DNA from: JAPLJU01 sp036725345
GTDB lineage: Bacteria > Desulfobacterota > Syntrophia > Syntrophales > UBA2192
Direction of reading: 5' to 3'
NCBI GenBank assembly: GCA_036725345.1
Contig: DAIMEJ010000008.1
Location: 1 to 64,000, forward strand
Length of the DNA: 64,000 nt
The notes below the pieces were generated by a model. That model saw only the letters and a list, made by a program, of their open reading frames with translations, was not told the DNA's origin and made no database searches. Below, one piece after another: positions 8,457 through 16,545 of the stretch (position 1 is its first letter; each line of letters starts with the position of its first letter). A program made the position numbers and the translations under genes.

Positions 8457-8494
8457 CTGTTTCGTTCCGTTTCACTCCTTCTGCGACAGGAAAA

Positions 8495-8779
8495 TTAATG
8501 TTTTTTCCTGCCCGACGGTTCCGGCTGGAGGATCCCGCTTTTCAAACCCTGATGAAGTTTCGGGGATGTGTACAGCGCAAGTTCCCATTCATCCTCTTCC
8601 CGCCTGTATTTGAGCACGTAGGTGTTCCCGTCATCGACGAGGACCTTGAAATAATCCTCTCGTTCGCCGTACCAGCGATCCAGCAGTTCTTTGACCTCCA
8701 GCACCTTGTCCCCGATGTAGAATTTAAGCGGCCTTTCGTTAGCCCTGTATCCGTGATAACAGATGACGCGGATTTTCAT
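8495..8779 (-). CDS. Small conserved hypothetical protein
   Basis: 94 residues from the ATG at 8779: MKIRVICYHGYRANERPLKF then a compact alpha/beta protein with KVLEVKELLDRWYGEREDYFKVLVDDGNTYVLKYRREEDEWEL. It is soluble, with no Cys pair or catalytic motif visible. A second Met at 8821 would add 14 residues; I chose the later start because the preceding residues look non-coding. It is similar in style to small proteins that bind ligands through a beta sheet, but no function is assigned. Confidence 0.55.
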   Translation of the reverse strand: MKIRVICYHGYRANERPLKFYIGDKVLEVKELLDRWYGEREDYFKVLVDDGNTYVLKYRREEDEWELALYTSPKLHQGLKSGILQPEPSGRKKH

Positions 8780-8890
8780 GACTTGCCAGCCGGGACGGCG
8801 GAACGCGTAAGTTTTTTGCATTATAAATGTCTGCCCGCCCGATAGCAAATGGATCCGGGGGGACCTTCGACCGCATGGACCCGCATGCGG

Positions 8891-9601
8891 CTATTTCAGC
8901 TTTTTCTGGAGAGTCTCCCAGTCTTTAACTTTCTCGGCGTTTTCTACCCTGTCGAACCAGAAAGCGGGAGGCTTGTATTTCCCGGCTGATTCGATGATGT
9001 GCGGTCCGCCGATCAAGGCCCCGATTTTGAGTCCCTTGCGGTTCACATCGTCGAAGATCGCTCCTCCGTTCCAGGCGACGACGGGGCAGGTCTCGTATTC
9101 ATTTTCCCGGAGCCACAGCTTGAGCGCCCTGGTCCCGACCAGGCCGGACTGCAGCAGCACCACGGGGTAACGCGCGCCGATCGCCTTGAGGGCCTTTCGG
9201 CTTCCCGGTTTAGCCCTGCCGGGTGCCCCCTCGACGAAGAGACCGCTTTCGACGTCCACAAAGACGATCTTCGACCCTTTGACCAGCGTCAAAAGGAGCC
9301 CTTCATCCTCGTCACGGCCCGACACGACCCTGACCCGCTGGACACCGGTCCTCTGTACCCGGTAGGGCTTCAGCGCGACACCGCCGCTGCCCGACAGGTT
9401 CTTCCCGATGGATTTTCCGTCAATGAAGAATTCCACCAGTTCTCCCCCTCGCCCGAAGAAGAGACCTTTCGTGTCGGCCTTCAGCATGACCTCTTCCCCC
9501 TTCACGGCCACGAGGTCATGGATGACAACGTCCGCGGCCGCTTCGCACAACGGCGAAAACACCGGCAGCAGGACGAGGAAAAGGAGGGCAAGCGTTTTCA
9601 T
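8891..9601 (-). CDS. Secreted HAD-like protein
   Basis: 236 residues with a clear signal peptide (LALLFLVLLPVFSPLCEAAA, cut near residue 22). An Ig-like or beta N-terminal part (about 25-110) precedes a HAD-like segment: IVFVDVESGLF (motif I position), VVLLQSG (motif II-like) and CPVVAWNGGAIFDDV. The motif I Asp pair is partly degenerate, so phosphatase activity is uncertain. The arrangement recalls App1-type phosphatidate phosphatase or surface HAD proteins. Its start overlaps the stop of the upstream hydrolase by 4 bp (ATGA), so the two are translated together. Confidence 0.6.
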   Translation of the reverse strand: MKTLALLFLVLLPVFSPLCEAAADVVIHDLVAVKGEEVMLKADTKGLFFGRGGELVEFFIDGKSIGKNLSGSGGVALKPYRVQRTGVQRVRVVSGRDEDEGLLLTLVKGSKIVFVDVESGLFVEGAPGRAKPGSRKALKAIGARYPVVLLQSGLVGTRALKLWLRENEYETCPVVAWNGGAIFDDVNRKGLKIGALIGGPHIIESAGKYKPPAFWFDRVENAEKVKDWETLQKKLK

Positions 9602-10305
9602 GGGTTCTGGCCTTTCATGCCCCCATGTCTTTCCTGAAGCCAGAGAACCGTCTCTTGCACGATCCGGTCATGGACGGACGGGTCATAAGGCCCGCCCTGT
9701 CTTTGAAAGGAGTGATCGCCTCCCTCGATGGTGCAGAGCTTCCAGGGGGCCCTGATGCGATCCAGGACCGATTTCAAGAGGTCGAGGTCGCACAGGGGGT
9801 CGCGCGTGCCGGCGAAGAAGAGCATGGGGATCTTGATGGTGTAAAGGTGAGCGTCCCTCAGTTTTCCGCGGTCTTCCGGCGGGTGCAGGGGGTAGCCGAG
9901 AAAGATCAGGCGGTCGGCCGGAAGAAGACCCGCGGAGGCCATTCGGGATGCGATCCGGCCGCCGAGGGATTTCCCGGCGGCGATGAAAGTGTGGACGGAC
10001 AGCCCCGACTCCTCCTTTATGAAGCGATAGGCGGCCTGCCACGTCTCTGCCAGTGTCTTCTCGTCATCCGGGATCCTCATTCCCCGATCCCGGTACAGGA
10101 AGTTGAACCGGAGTGTGAGGTAACCCGCGTCCGCAAGGCCTTCGGCGAAAGAGGCAATGAGGGGCGATTCCATGTCGTTTCCCGCCCCGTGAGCCACGAC
10201 GACGGCCATCCCCTCCCTGTATCGGCCGGGTATGGCGAGAAGCCCTGAGGTTGCCCCTCTCGCCCCCACGGGGATCGAGACCCTGTTTATGGAAAAAGCT
10301 TTCAA
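9598..10305 (-). CDS. Alpha/beta hydrolase (dienelactone hydrolase/KANL3-like)
   Basis: 235 residues of the small alpha/beta hydrolase type. VVVAHGAGNDMESP is the oxyanion-hole region, AAGKSLGGRIAS the nucleophile elbow (Ser in GKSLGG), FAGTRDPLCD the acid, and IEGGDHSF the catalytic His. The lack of a signal peptide suggests a cytosolic enzyme. The substrate is unknown; homologues are annotated as hydrolases of esters or as KANL3/Tex30-like. It is translationally coupled (ATGA) to the secreted HAD-like protein downstream. Confidence 0.8.
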   Translation of the reverse strand: MKAFSINRVSIPVGARGATSGLLAIPGRYREGMAVVVAHGAGNDMESPLIASFAEGLADAGYLTLRFNFLYRDRGMRIPDDEKTLAETWQAAYRFIKEESGLSVHTFIAAGKSLGGRIASRMASAGLLPADRLIFLGYPLHPPEDRGKLRDAHLYTIKIPMLFFAGTRDPLCDLDLLKSVLDRIRAPWKLCTIEGGDHSFQRQGGPYDPSVHDRIVQETVLWLQERHGGMKGQNP

Positions 10306-10489
10306 TCGATAAACCTCATTTGCGAAGTGCTGCCGGTGGAAACCGGGTAACTGTAACTATTTTTAAACGATCACCGGGAAAACTTCAACGGGACAAAATC
10401 GTTTGGAAAAATGAGCGTGATGTTCTACAATCACTTCATAGAGATGTCCAGGAATGTGTCGCGGTCCTTTCCGGGAAAGGAGCAGGCTT

Positions 10490-11011
10490 ATGGCGAATAC
10501 GGGGGACAGGGGCTGGAGCCCCTATCTGGCGGGGGCGCTTTCGGGCGTTGTCTCGATACTTTCGGTATGGTTTGTCGGGCATTATTTCGGCGCGTCGACG
10601 AGTTTCGTGCGCTTTGCCGGTGCGCTGGAGAGGCTCTTCGCGCCCGAGCGCGTCCAGAGCCTTGATTATTTTGTGAAGACGCCGCCCGTCATCGACTGGC
10701 AATGGATGTTCGTCGTGGGCATTCTCGTGGGGTCGTTGATAGCGTCCACAACCTCCGGGAGCTTCAGGTGGCAGGCCGTCCCGGACATGTGGCAAAAGCG
10801 GTTCGGCCCGAGCGTCCCGAAACGGGCCATCGCGGCTTTTATCGGCGGCGCCATTGCCATCTTCGGCGCCCGCCTGGCCGACGGGTGACCGAGCGGTCAC
10901 GGGCTGAGCGGTTCGCTTCAGCTTGCCGTCAGCGGCTTCATCGCCCTCATCGGGTTTTTTATGGGCGGTATCATTGTGGCCCGCATCCTCTATGGGGGTG
11001 AAAGAAAATGA
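10490..11011 (+). CDS. Putative selenocysteine-containing YeeE/YedE transporter subunit
   Basis: Read through TGA at 10886-10888, this is a 173-residue polytopic protein of the YeeE/YedE (TsuA-like) family. Before the TGA: SGVVSILSVWFVGHYFGAS and WQWMFVVGILVGSLIAS, then FIGGAIAIFGARLADG. After it, in frame: PSGHGLSGSLQLAVSGFIAL and FFMGGIIVARILYGG. The family motif is G-C-(T/P)-SGHG(I/L)SG, so codon 133 (U) takes the place of the conserved Cys. Family members import thiosulfate through Cys-lined paths, and YedE has been linked to selenium metabolism. RBS AGGAGCAGGCTT precedes the ATG. It overlaps the next gene by ATGA. Confidence 0.78.
10903..10922 (+). promoter_or_regulatory. Candidate bacterial SECIS hairpin for U133
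   Basis: GCUGA-GCG closes a GUU triloop against CGC-(U)-UCAGC: 8 bp with one bulged U on the 3' side. The loop G is 22 nt after the UGA. A G/U-rich apical loop and a bulged U are hallmarks of the E. coli fdhF SECIS, and the distance matches. Confidence 0.7.
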
Positions 11012-11535
11012 AAATGCAGATCTACGGATTGGTTACGGGGATTCTCTTCGGCTTTCTCCTGCAGAAAGGCCGTGTGCTGCGCTATGACAAACAAGTTGGG
11101 GCCTTGAGGCTCATGGACATGACAATCGTCAAGTTCATGCTTTCGGCCGTCCTGGTCGGGATGGTCGGCGTGTACCTGCTCAAGGATATGGGACTCGCGA
11201 AACTCTCCATCAAGACGACGATCCTCGGGCCGGTGATTCTGGGAAGCCTCGTTTTCGGTTTGGGCTGGGGGCTTCTCGGTTACTGTCCGGGGACACAGGC
11301 AGGCGCCCTGGGAGAGGGCCGCTGGGATGCCCTCTGGGGAATTCTCGGGATGATCCTCGGGGCGGCTGTCTTCGCGGAGTTCTATCCGGCATTGAAGACG
11401 ACGGTGTACACCTGGGGAAATCTCGGCAAGATCACCCTGCCGGAGGTTCTCGGTGTGAGCCACTGGGTCGTCATACCTGTCTTCATCGTTGCGGGCATTG
11501 TTCTTTTCTGGTGGTTTGAAAAAAAGGGGTTATAA
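11008..11535 (+). CDS. YeeE/YedE family transporter subunit, second half
   Basis: 175 residues, four to five TM helices, with the second conserved family motif intact: GLGWGLLGYCPGT (Cys retained, about residue 92). Together with the upstream Sec-containing half it makes the usual two-gene YeeE/YedE transporter, equivalent to one fused TsuA-like protein. Translation is coupled to the first half through an ATGA overlap. Likely substrate: thiosulfate or another reduced sulfur or selenium species. A strong terminator follows at 11598. Confidence 0.82.
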   Translation: MKMQIYGLVTGILFGFLLQKGRVLRYDKQVGALRLMDMTIVKFMLSAVLVGMVGVYLLKDMGLAKLSIKTTILGPVILGSLVFGLGWGLLGYCPGTQAGALGEGRWDALWGILGMILGAAVFAEFYPALKTTVYTWGNLGKITLPEVLGVSHWVVIPVFIVAGIVLFWWFEKKGL

Positions 11536-11597
11536 ACTTGAGAAACAGAAGAATTCTGGAAGCGTGAGAAGGGGTTGGGAATGCCGGCCATTTAAGG

Positions 11598-11633
11598 GGT
11601 GCCCCGGAAAGTCCTTTCCGGGGCACCTTTTTT
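11598..11633 (+). terminator. Rho-independent terminator after the YeeE/YedE pair
   Basis: GGTGCCCCGGAAAG pairs perfectly with CTTTCCGGGGCACC (14 bp) around a TC centre, followed by six T. It ends the two-gene transporter operon. Confidence 0.9.
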
Positions 11634-11768
11634 GCATTTTTTGTTACGAGCCGGAGCGTTGACCCGGAAAATCGGGGAAACGCAGGCGTCCTTCAGCACG
11701 GTATTTGTTTCAGGACGGGCACTTAGACCGAAAATGTCAAGCCGTTAAGGCGTAGGAAAGGCTTTTGA

Positions 11769-12869
11769 ATGCAGGAGCGGAATCGAGAATCTCTCAGATC
11801 GACGGAACCCAAAGCGGCCGAAGCTCCCCCGGACTCCAGCCCAAATAGCGATTATTCATCCGGTTCCGGAAAATGGACGGACGAGCAGGATGATACCTTG
11901 ATGGAAAGGGTTGCCGGGGGGTTCAACACGATATTTTCACCGGTACCGGCGGCAACCTATGCCCAGGAAAGGCCCCTGGCCCTTCAGGACGTAAGCCCCG
12001 AGGTCATCAGGCGCGTGAAGGCGGTTACCGGCGGCATGAAAGATTTCGGCGCATCCTACAGGGTCTGTCAGTACCTGGGCGATCCCAATATCAGCCTTTC
12101 CCAGATCGCCGCGGCGATCAAGGCAGATCCCGTGCTGACGGGGAAGATCCTGCATACGGCAAATTCGGCCTACTTCGGGGGGCAGAAAGTCGATTCCATC
12201 ACTCAGGCGCTGCATCTGCTGGGACTGAACCACATCAAGAACATCGTTTATCACAAGGCCTTCTCCGGGGTCGTGCGGAAAAAAGGATCGCTCACCGATG
12301 TCGTCGTCGAACTCCTCTGGGAACATTCCATCGTGACATCCATCTGCGCCGCTCATGTCGCCGGGGCCTTTGAGGGCCTTGACCGGGATTTCATGTTCAC
12401 GCTCGGGCTGCTCCACGACGTCGGCAAATTCGTCAACACCGAGATCTTCCCCACGATGGAGTTTACGGGGGAATACACGCTTCCCTACGTCGGCGGTTTC
12501 GGCATTTACGACGAGGACAGCCTCTTTGGCATCAATCACTGTCTCATCGGGCGGATGGCTTTCGAAAAGTGGGGTCTCTCGGAGACCATGATGTATGCCA
12601 TGGAGATGCATCACCACCCGGGTTCCGTACCCCTCAGGGAACTGGGTGCCGACCCGGAGCGTCTCAAGCATGTGGTCGCAATCTTCATGGCCGACCAGAT
12701 CTCCAAACTGTTCGTCGACGAGGAAAGGCGAGGCGTCTTTAAGATCGAGTCCCTGCATTCTTCATACACCCCCCTGGTGGACAGACAGAAACTGGAGAGA
12801 CTCTTTTCGTCAAAGGTGCTCTTTTCGGAGGTCAAGAAGGCCCGCTTGCTGATGGGGAGTTACATCTGA
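11769..12869 (+). CDS. HDOD domain protein
   Basis: 366 residues. The first about 65 are low-complexity and probably disordered. From about residue 85 there is an HDOD domain: DPNISLSQIAAAIKADPVLTGKILHTANSAYFG, QALHLLGLNHIKNIVY, EHSIVTSICAAH and GLLHDVGKFVN. HDOD proteins are regulators, often linked to two-component or cyclic-di-GMP signalling and to motility or pili; most lack catalysis, though the HD pair is kept here. A STAS protein follows 38 nt later and the tad locus lies downstream, so a role in controlling surface behaviour is possible. AGGAAAGG precedes the ATG. Confidence 0.85.
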   Translation: MQERNRESLRSTEPKAAEAPPDSSPNSDYSSGSGKWTDEQDDTLMERVAGGFNTIFSPVPAATYAQERPLALQDVSPEVIRRVKAVTGGMKDFGASYRVCQYLGDPNISLSQIAAAIKADPVLTGKILHTANSAYFGGQKVDSITQALHLLGLNHIKNIVYHKAFSGVVRKKGSLTDVVVELLWEHSIVTSICAAHVAGAFEGLDRDFMFTLGLLHDVGKFVNTEIFPTMEFTGEYTLPYVGGFGIYDEDSLFGINHCLIGRMAFEKWGLSETMMYAMEMHHHPGSVPLRELGADPERLKHVVAIFMADQISKLFVDEERRGVFKIESLHSSYTPLVDRQKLERLFSSKVLFSEVKKARLLMGSYI

Positions 12870-12907
12870 CGGGGGGCAGTAAGATACCGAGGTGGAGGTC
12901 GGGGGAC

Positions 12908-13198
12908 ATGAGCAAACAGGTTTTCATCGCACCCCATAAAGACATCGTCGCCTCCGAGGCGCAGGAACTCAGGAGAAAGATTTTTTCGATCATCGGTGAA
13001 AAGCCGGAAAAACTGGTTGTCGACCTCGAGGCCGTCCGGGTGATTGACTCCATCGGCCTCGGTGTGCTCATATCCGCCCGCAACCACCTCAAGAAGTCGG
13101 GCGGGGAGTTGGTTGTGACCAATGTGTCGAAGGAAGTCGCCCATCTCCTCAGGCAGATGCACCTCGACCGGCATATTGTGTTCAAAGCGGTTGATTGA
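12908..13198 (+). CDS. STAS domain anti-anti-sigma factor-like protein
   Basis: 96 residues, a single STAS domain. VVDLEAVRVIDSIGLGVLISARNHLKKSGG contains the conserved DS(I/S)GLG phosphorylation motif (Ser in IDSIG), the site that partner-switching kinases modify in SpoIIAA/RsbV-type proteins. The last part, VTNVSKEVAHLLRQMHLDRHIV, is the usual C-terminal helix. GGGGG lies just before the ATG. It lies 38 nt after the HDOD gene, so a joint regulatory operon is likely. No cognate kinase or anti-sigma factor is in the window. Confidence 0.85.
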   Translation: MSKQVFIAPHKDIVASEAQELRRKIFSIIGEKPEKLVVDLEAVRVIDSIGLGVLISARNHLKKSGGELVVTNVSKEVAHLLRQMHLDRHIVFKAVD

Positions 13199-13236
13199 AT
13201 GCGGGCCGGGGACAGGGGGCGACTAAAGCGGTTCGT

Positions 13237-13734
13237 TCACTGCTTCGCGGCGGGCACAGGTTCCTGGCCGGCCCGGATTTTCTGGGCTCGATCGAGGAGT
13301 TCCGTCTGCCTTCGAACGTTTTCCCGTGAGTAGGGCACGGGTTTCATCGCTTCCTGTTCGAGCCGGCGGGCCGCTTCCTCCCTTTTGGATTTCTCTTCCG
13401 CCTGGTACCTCTGGAACTCTTCTTGTCTTTGTTTTTCCATGTCTTCCGGCGAGGCTGGAGCCAGGGCCCCCGTACCACGTTGATTCAGTCCCATGCCTTT
13501 CTCTTCCGGGCCCGTTGCACGGGGGGAGGAGGGTTCCTCCTGTTTGTATTCGCGTTTCTTGACTGACTTGACCTTCTCGGCGGGGGGCTTATCCGTGATG
13601 ACGACGGCACCGCTTTCGTCTTTATATTCGTAGAGGGTCTGACCCCCTGCTTCCGCTGCCAGACAGAAACAAAACAGAATGACAAGACAGAAGGTTCCGG
13701 CACGTTTCAATCGGACATAAGCGATTGGAGTCAT
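13237..13734 (-). CDS. DUF4124 domain secreted protein
   Basis: 165 residues with a signal peptide (about 1-30, ending AAEAGGQ) followed by the DUF4124 core LYEYKDESGAVVITDKPPAE. The rest is a long charged, Glu/Arg/Gln-rich, probably coiled-coil or disordered region. DUF4124 proteins are periplasmic and of unknown function; some pair with phage shock or envelope genes. It is convergent with the STAS gene and stands alone. Confidence 0.75.
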   Translation of the reverse strand: MTPIAYVRLKRAGTFCLVILFCFCLAAEAGGQTLYEYKDESGAVVITDKPPAEKVKSVKKREYKQEEPSSPRATGPEEKGMGLNQRGTGALAPASPEDMEKQRQEEFQRYQAEEKSKREEAARRLEQEAMKPVPYSRENVRRQTELLDRAQKIRAGQEPVPAAKQ

Positions 13735-14693
13735 TCAATCCTCCTGATGCTTTTCAATTATATTAACCCATTAAAGCCGGCTTTTCAATGTTTCCTCGGA
13801 GTTCTTTTCGGCGGGCGAATAGATTCGCCTGCGGTTTAAGGCTCTGTTCCTGTTCTTCCTCTGGTGTTGATTGACGGGATCGGTTTCTCGCGTCGGGTCG
13901 GCCTGTAAGCGAATCATCCGTCACGGTGAAAAATTTCCATAATTACCTCAAGATAACGTCAGCGGTGACGAATGTCATTTTATGGACAAGGGTAGCCGAA
14001 CCGGAACTGTTGACGGACCGCGTTTTTTATAGCTAACATGTTAATTTTAAACACTTATTAATTATTACAGGCCCGTCGGTTCTGTCGGCATCATTTTTGA
14101 TAGCAAATATCTGGTTAGGGCAGATGTCTGCGTCCCGCACAAGAAAAAGTAATATCAGCAATTATTTTGAATACTTATACATTAGATGGGGGTTCTTCTT
14201 TTAAGATACCGAGTCGTATTTGATTGAAGGAATAGACCGGCCTTCTTTTTGTGGACAAATAGTTATCAACAGTATAAAAATATTTTCTGCGGTTATAAGT
14301 AATTTATCAACAGGTATAAAGGGTATTTTCGTGTTACGAATACATCTTGAAAAAAGAAAATATTATTTCGAAGAATATTTATGGAAATTTTAAAGTATTA
14401 TGTATATAAATACGATTATATCAATATGTTAAATAATTTTAAATAAGGTTATCGACAAAAGTATTAGACGGGCGAATCATACTTTATTCTTAGATAAAAT
14501 CATGCCTCCTACCGATTGATTATTATTTGTTGTGCAACTAATATAACCGACACAACATATGAAAATGAATCCGGTGCAAGGAGGTGATAAAAAAGGATTT
14601 CAAGGATATTAAAAAAGAGAAAGAGCCTTTATGTTGGTGTTGGAGGCTGTTCATTTCAAGTCAAGGAATAATTTTTTGAGGAGGATATAGCGG
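13735..14693. other. Long AT-rich leader upstream of the tad locus
   Basis: About 960 nt with no gene I can support. From about 14030 to 14640 the sequence is far more AT-rich than the rest of the window, with poly-A/T tracts. Near-DnaA-box 9-mers lie at 14250-14258 (minus strand, TTGTCCACA), 14263-14271 and 14304-14312 (TTATCAACA) and 14449-14457 (TTATCGACA). It probably holds the promoter and regulatory region of the pilin operon. Confidence 0.5.
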
Positions 14694-14876
14694 ATGCAAA
14701 GAATCAAACAGTTTCTGAAGGATGAGGAAGGTGTCACGGCAATCGAATACGCCCTGATCGCGGCGGGCATCGCGATGGCTATTGCGATCGTCGTATGGCT
14801 TGTTGGCGATCGCTTGTACGACGTCTTTGACAGAGTCCAGCAGATGGTAGGTCCCGACCGCCCATCGGGTACGTAG
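14694..14876 (+). CDS. flp: Flp-type IVb pilin
   Basis: A 60-residue pre-pilin. A short charged leader MQRIKQFLKDEEG is cut after Gly13, giving a mature protein that starts VTAIEYALIAAG, with the Glu5 and Tyr6 that define Flp pilins. A single hydrophobic helix (about 14-42) assembles into the fibre; the C-terminus is short and charged. It is preceded by GAGGAGG and is the first gene of the tad locus. Processing would be by CpaA next door. One pilin gene only is seen here. Confidence 0.9.
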   Translation: MQRIKQFLKDEEGVTAIEYALIAAGIAMAIAIVVWLVGDRLYDVFDRVQQMVGPDRPSGT

Positions 14877-15071
14877 TCGCGATGTCCCTGCTGGATTGAG
14901 GAAGGGGAGTTTCCTGACGGGGTCGGGTCCGACCGGAATCCCACAGGCCGCGTTTTTGGGTTGCGTGCCGTGGCAACGGGGAGGGAAATTTCCATGGCGA
15001 AATCAGTGAAGCGGACATCCCTGACCGGGGCTGTCTGACCGGCAGAAAAAATGGTTACCGGGGAGATTTAG

Positions 15072-15605
15072 GTGGGGCCGTTCATGGCAGCGCAATTCGT
15101 ACCTGTCTTTCTACTCCCGGTATTGCTCATAGCCGCCGTCAGTGATGTCCGCATACAAAAAATACCGAACTGGCTGACTTTTTCCGCCCTTGTTGTCGGC
15201 CTGGCCTGCCATACCGGGATGAATGGCCTGGCAGGATTCCTGTTCAGCCTGCAGGGGGTGATCCTGGGGTTTGGACTCCTGATATTGTTCTACCTGACTG
15301 CAGGTATGGGGGCCGGCGATGTGAAGCTGATGGCTGCTGTCGGGGGGCTGCTCGGTCCTGAGGGTGTTTTCTGGGCCTTCATATACACCGCCGTGATAGG
15401 CGGCTTTGCGGCTGTCGCCCTTCTTCTAAGCAATGCGGGCGGGAGAGAGACCCTCCGGAGATACGGAAGGATCATGTGGGCCCTGATCCTTACCCGCCAG
15501 TTCATTGATATTCCCGCGGCGGATAAAAAGAAGATGCCTGTCGTTTATTACGGTGTCGTCATCGCTCTCGGGACAACCCTGTATGTTCTCAGGGGGCTGA
15601 TTTGA
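15072..15605 (+). CDS. cpaA: Prepilin peptidase CpaA/TadV
   Basis: About 177 residues (174 if the ATG at 15084 is used; the GTG at 15072 has GGGGAG at 6-nt spacing). This is an A24-type aspartyl prepilin peptidase with five to six TM helices. AAVSDVRIQKIPNWLT holds the first catalytic Asp and TAGMGAGDVKLMAAVGG (GxGD) the second. It cleaves the Flp leader and the TadE/TadG pseudopilins, as expected in tad clusters. It follows flp and precedes cpaB. Confidence 0.9.
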   Translation: MGPFMAAQFVPVFLLPVLLIAAVSDVRIQKIPNWLTFSALVVGLACHTGMNGLAGFLFSLQGVILGFGLLILFYLTAGMGAGDVKLMAAVGGLLGPEGVFWAFIYTAVIGGFAAVALLLSNAGGRETLRRYGRIMWALILTRQFIDIPAADKKKMPVVYYGVVIALGTTLYVLRGLI

Positions 15606-15675
15606 AGTCGTCATGAAAAGCGGGGTCTGGTTTCCATGACCCGGCTGGATTGAATGGTTAAGGAGGCTTGAGGAA

Positions 15676-16530
15676 ATGAAAAATCTCTGGAGCGATTTGT
15701 CGGATCGAAGCAAGACCGTCATCCTTTTTTCCGTTGCCGTGCTTATCGCCCTTTTTGTGGCCATGCTCTCGTACAGTTACCTGCAGAAGAGCTATGCCGC
15801 GAAGAATAAAACCATGGAGACCCAGCAGGTCGTCGTGGCCGCCGCGGACCTGACCTGGGGCACCTCCCTCGGCAGGGAATACATGAAAACGTCGAATTTC
15901 CTGAAAGAAAGCCTTCCGTCCGGCTACTATGCGGATCCGGCCCTGCTGGAAGGTCGCGTCATTCTTTACCCGCTGAAGGCCGGTGAGCCGATCCTGGAAT
16001 CCCGGCTCGCCCCGGCGACGATGAAGGGCGGCGGTGTTGCGGCGGTGATCAGTCCCGGCAAGCGGGCCATGGCCGTGAAGGTGGACAAGGTGGTCGGTGT
16101 CGCGGGGTTCATCCATCCCGGTCACCGTGTGGATATCCTTGTGACCCTGGCCCAGACAGCCAAGCAGTCCACACCCATTACCAAGATCGTTCTGGAAAAT
16201 ATCCTGGTCCTTGCCACGGGAACAGAGGTCGAAAAAACGGGTAAGCAGGAGAAGCCCAGTCAGGTGGACGTCATCACCCTGGAGGTGTTGCCGCAAGAAG
16301 GCGAGAAGCTGGCACTCGCCGCGACGGAAGGTAAACTGCAGCTCGCCCTGCGAAACGCCGGTGACAAGGACAATGTGGCCACCCGGGGGACGACGATACC
16401 CGCCCTGCTTTCATCCCATGTGTCGACGGGACCTCAAAATCCGAAGCCCAGGGTCATGTCCACGACATCGGAGGGGCCCTTCACCGTCGAGTTGATCAAG
16501 GGGAACAAGCTCACCCAGCAGACGTTTTAA
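15676..16530 (+). CDS. cpaB: Flp pilus assembly protein CpaB/RcpC
   Basis: 284 residues with one N-terminal TM helix (about 14-36) and then a SAF/RcpC-like periplasmic domain: QQVVVAAADLTWGTSLGREYM, PLKAGEPILESRLAP and GKRAMAVKVDKVVGVAGFIHPGHRVDILVT. CpaB supports secretin assembly and the periplasmic part of the Tad machine. It lies 70 nt after cpaA and 15 nt before cpaC, in the usual order. Confidence 0.9.
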   Translation: MKNLWSDLSDRSKTVILFSVAVLIALFVAMLSYSYLQKSYAAKNKTMETQQVVVAAADLTWGTSLGREYMKTSNFLKESLPSGYYADPALLEGRVILYPLKAGEPILESRLAPATMKGGGVAAVISPGKRAMAVKVDKVVGVAGFIHPGHRVDILVTLAQTAKQSTPITKIVLENILVLATGTEVEKTGKQEKPSQVDVITLEVLPQEGEKLALAATEGKLQLALRNAGDKDNVATRGTTIPALLSSHVSTGPQNPKPRVMSTTSEGPFTVELIKGNKLTQQTF

Positions 16531-16545
16531 AAGGAGAAAGGTTCG

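Noticed and set aside
14250..14457. Chromosomal origin of replication
   Set aside because: Boxes are imperfect and no dnaA, dnaN, rpmH or gid genes are near; kept only as a weak observation.
14583..14678. 31-codon GTG ORF after AAGGAGGTGAT upstream of flp
   Set aside because: The ribosome-binding site overlaps the start codon and the peptide has no recognisable character; probably leader RNA.
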